Shown: positions 62,060 through 64,000 of the stretch, piece after piece
Position numbering within the stretch: position 1 is the stretch's first letter
How the letters are laid out: each line of letters begins with the position of its first letter
From: Jacaranda mimosifolia
Lineage: Eukaryota; Streptophyta; Magnoliopsida; Lamiales; Bignoniaceae
Direction: 5' to 3'
NCBI GenBank assembly: GCA_018894105.1
Contig: CM032128.1
Location: 10,025,001-10,089,000, forward strand
DNA: 64,000 nt
The notes under the pieces: generated by a model
The model's database searches: none
Seen by the model: only the letters and a program-made list of their open reading frames with translations
Told to the model about the DNA's origin: nothing
Translations under genes and position numbers: made by a program

Positions 62060-62380
62060 ATGAATACTCAAAAAGCAATGGCACTACACGATAACGACCT
62101 GAGAAAGAATAGTTGTGATATACGGCCATGGAAATCAAATACATTAACCTGAAAAAGAACATCATGACAAAATGATCTGAGAAAAAATAGGATCTTCAAA
62201 TATGATACGTAAAGGATAAACGATATGAGAAAGAACTAATCTTATTGCTAAAATTTGGAGATCTGAGAAAGAACCTATTATATCATTAACATTTGAAATC
62301 TAAAAAGAACATATTACAAGAAGCTTATGACCTGAAAAAGGATACAACATAGAATACTACAGAAATGCTCAATCAGAATA
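62060..62380. repeat. Degenerate repeats with a GACCTGAGAAAGAA core
   Basis: The core, in variants such as CCTGAAAAAGAAC, ATCTGAGAAAGAACC and ACCTGAAAAAGGAT, recurs roughly every 35-60 bases about seven times. The end of pol carries the same AACCTGAAAAAGGAT word at 61958, so the array may derive from it. Confidence 0.65.
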
Positions 62381-62811
62381 CATAAATTAGGATTAACAAC
62401 CAAATGATGACCCATGACCTGAGTTACAACCAAGGCATAAAATGTCTAGAAAAAGCAACGATGTAATATAAACTAAGTTATTGCATATGATTGCTATAAA
62501 CAAAACGCCACGACTAAGATGTCCAAGCCAGTTGCGACCTTATCTCACCATTACTAGTCATGTTTCAGAACAAGTAAATTAAAAAGAGTGGATGAAACAT
62601 TATGCAATGACCTAAAGTGGAGCAATGTGAATAGAAAACTAGGGAAATCACAATGTTGAATTGATTAAAAATATATATACATAATAAAATAAAAAAATAC
62701 ATATATATGTATATATAATGATAAAATAAGGTATAATTTTTTTTTTTTTATCATTTCAGGCCAGAACACATCCAATTGATCAACTTCCTTATCCCTAGGT
62801 TAGGCATGAAC
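62381..62811. other. 3' untranslated part of the Tat-like element
   Basis: Non-coding, with a TA-rich microsatellite at about 62680-62720 and a T run at about 62738-62750. Confidence 0.6.
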
Positions 62812-62826
62812 AAGTTGGGGAGTTAA
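62812..62826 (+). promoter_or_regulatory. Polypurine tract of the Tat-like element
   Basis: GTTGGGGAGTTAA-type sequence directly precedes the TGATGCAGG start of the 3' LTR. It is less purine-pure than the other two tracts. Confidence 0.6.
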
Positions 62827-63224
62827 TGATGCAGGTTAAAGAAGAACAATCCGACCTAAACAAGTAAGTGGAAGCACGTCCTTGAATCATGATCATCAAT
62901 TCTCGAATATGTGGCTTGATCATCTCAACAAAAATAGTATTCAAGCACAAAGTACAAATTTACGATCTCGAGGGGCGACCGTAGATCATGAAGATGCGTG
63001 GCATCATCAAATGGAGATAGGACAAGCTATAGTACGATCAGTACACATTCCCTTCCTATAAATACCCAAATGTAACCAATGGAGAGAGACTTTTAGAAAA
63101 TCAATGTATTCTTCTTATCCAAGATCGAAATGTTTAGACCTCAACATTAAGTTGTAATCTCGCTTTCCTTTGAAGATTCGAAGCCCATTGATAAATTAAC
63201 TGATTTGATTATATTCCTTCATCA
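62827..63224 (+). repeat. 3' LTR of the Tat-like element
   Basis: A direct repeat of 57071-57503 with the same TATA box and TTCATCA end. Followed by CCTAT. Confidence 0.88.
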
Positions 63225-63229
63225 CCTAT

Positions 63230-64000
63230 ATTTACCGCCTTCACACTGTCAAATAATAAGATTTATGAGTTATACTGGAAACTTCTAATCTGAACTTGCT
63301 TGTGGAAATCTGAATCTATCTATAAGTTAAAGAAATTACCAAGAAGAAATTTTCACACTACTGAATGATTATTGGCTTTGATTTGGTTTTGCTGAAAGAA
63401 TATTCCAACATGCACCAAAATTTCCAGATTGCAATGCATCGATATTTTAAAAAGTAATTTGTGTCATATTTGTAATATTGGAGCATAGTTACTTTTTTAG
63501 CTGCTAAACAACAATTCATATCTCCAAGGAAGTGAAAAGTTACACCAGGTTAGGTTTTATATTAGCAAACCAATAGTATTCATATTTAAATGAATTTTAT
63601 TCCATATTTAAATGAGATTATATTATATACTAATTTGAGCTCTTTTTTATATAGGAAGACTTATTTATATAAAACACCTTACCTTTTTTTAGTTCAATAT
63701 AATGTATAATTCTTCCTAATAATAATATATTCTATTTATTATTTTCATGGCCACATTTTTTTGAAGCATCATCAATTTTCTTTTAAGAGTAACTTGTGCA
63801 AATCTGTAGGTGGCTATAGTAGTAATTTGTCTAGACAAATAATTAGTGTTTGGATTTGGTATAGTCAACAAAACGCTAAATTTATTGACAGTTAAAGGAG
63901 TACCGCAAATTCATGAATGCGTACAGGCAAAATACAATTTGGATGTTGATAGAAAAATTATTATTGCATAATCGTAGCAAATATGATACTATAAATGCCT
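63230..64000. other. AT-rich spacer
   Basis: No gene, terminus or RNA recognised. A short direct repeat with ATATTTAAATGA lies near 63580-63615. Confidence 0.6.

Larger units (their letters stand above)
57071..63224 (+). mobile_element. Ty3/gypsy element, Tat-like, dual RNase H, inactive
   Basis: LTRs (433 and 398 bp) start TGATGCA and end TTCATCA. The 5' LTR is followed by TGGCGCCGCCTATGGGAC, and a G-rich tract precedes the 3' LTR. Flanks CCCAT (57066-57070) and CCTAT (63225-63229) form a 5-bp duplication with one mismatch. Order of coding remnants: gag, protease end, RT, RNase H, a second RNase H, integrase. The second RNase H is a hallmark of the Tat lineage. Every segment has stops. Gag and the protease catalytic region are partly deleted. 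Confidence 0.9.

Noticed and set aside
1..64000. CRISPR array, bacterial operons, rRNA or tRNA genes
   Set aside because: None seen. The tandem repeats lack uniform repeat/spacer structure, and the window is plant nuclear DNA in character.

Overview
The window reads as nuclear DNA of a flowering plant, most likely a eudicot. The evidence is strong AT-richness, plant-type Ty3/gypsy LTR retrotransposons, Mutator-like (MULE), hAT-like and CACTA-like DNA transposons, and a broken exon resembling a plant RanBP2-type zinc-finger gene. I cannot fix the species. I see no intact host protein gene, rRNA, tRNA or CRISPR array. The long reading frames are pieces of decayed transposons, so this is a gene-poor, nested-repeat region.

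Layout, left to right. 1-3.8 kb: AT-rich spacer with a GC-rich hairpin and a 1.5 kb terminal-inverted-repeat element (1068-2580, 9-bp duplication). 3786-12270: an LTR retrotransposon with very long (about 3.0-3.1 kb) LTRs, a perfect 5-bp target duplication (AATAG) and a 2.4 kb interior without recognisable protein domains. 13.4-17.5 kb: gene-like debris, namely a DUF4283-type fragment and a 247-nt exon remnant still flanked by AG and GT. 17.5-19.5 kb: a CACTA-like terminus abutting the N-terminal part of a MULE transposase gene that contains a minisatellite. 21270-27974: a complete but dead 6.7 kb MULE with inverted termini and the 9-bp duplication TAAAAAAGG. It carries a transposase remnant on the minus strand and, converging on it, a plus-strand remnant that looks like a GRF zinc finger plus a membrane anchor.

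30366-42194: a gag-only (non-autonomous) Ty3/gypsy element. Its 3' LTR was split by a second Ty3/gypsy element (34314-42085, 5-bp duplication AGATT). The inner element has 3.1 kb LTRs, an unusual extra coiled-coil/acidic region ahead of gag, gag-protease and only the start of reverse transcriptase. A deletion fused RT directly to the middle of its 3' LTR. 42.2-57 kb: AT-rich spacer with a 0.7 kb inverted-repeat MITE, a 1.3 kb hAT-like element (8-bp duplication TACCAGCA), a five-copy tandem array of roughly 420-bp units and homopolymer G/C tracts. 57071-63224: a third Ty3/gypsy element with short LTRs and two RNase H domains (Tat-like). Its pol frame is riddled with stops, many explicable as C-to-T changes.

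The genes do not form a host pathway. They are modules of separate transposons: gag packages RNA, protease/RT/RNase H/integrase copy and insert DNA, and MULE transposase cuts at terminal repeats. All appear inactive. The clearest biological story is the insertion order and decay: gag-only element first, long-LTR element into it, then deletion and methylation-style mutation. The most unusual items are the convergent GRF/membrane companion frame in the MULE and the pre-gag coiled-coil region in the 34.3-42.1 kb element.
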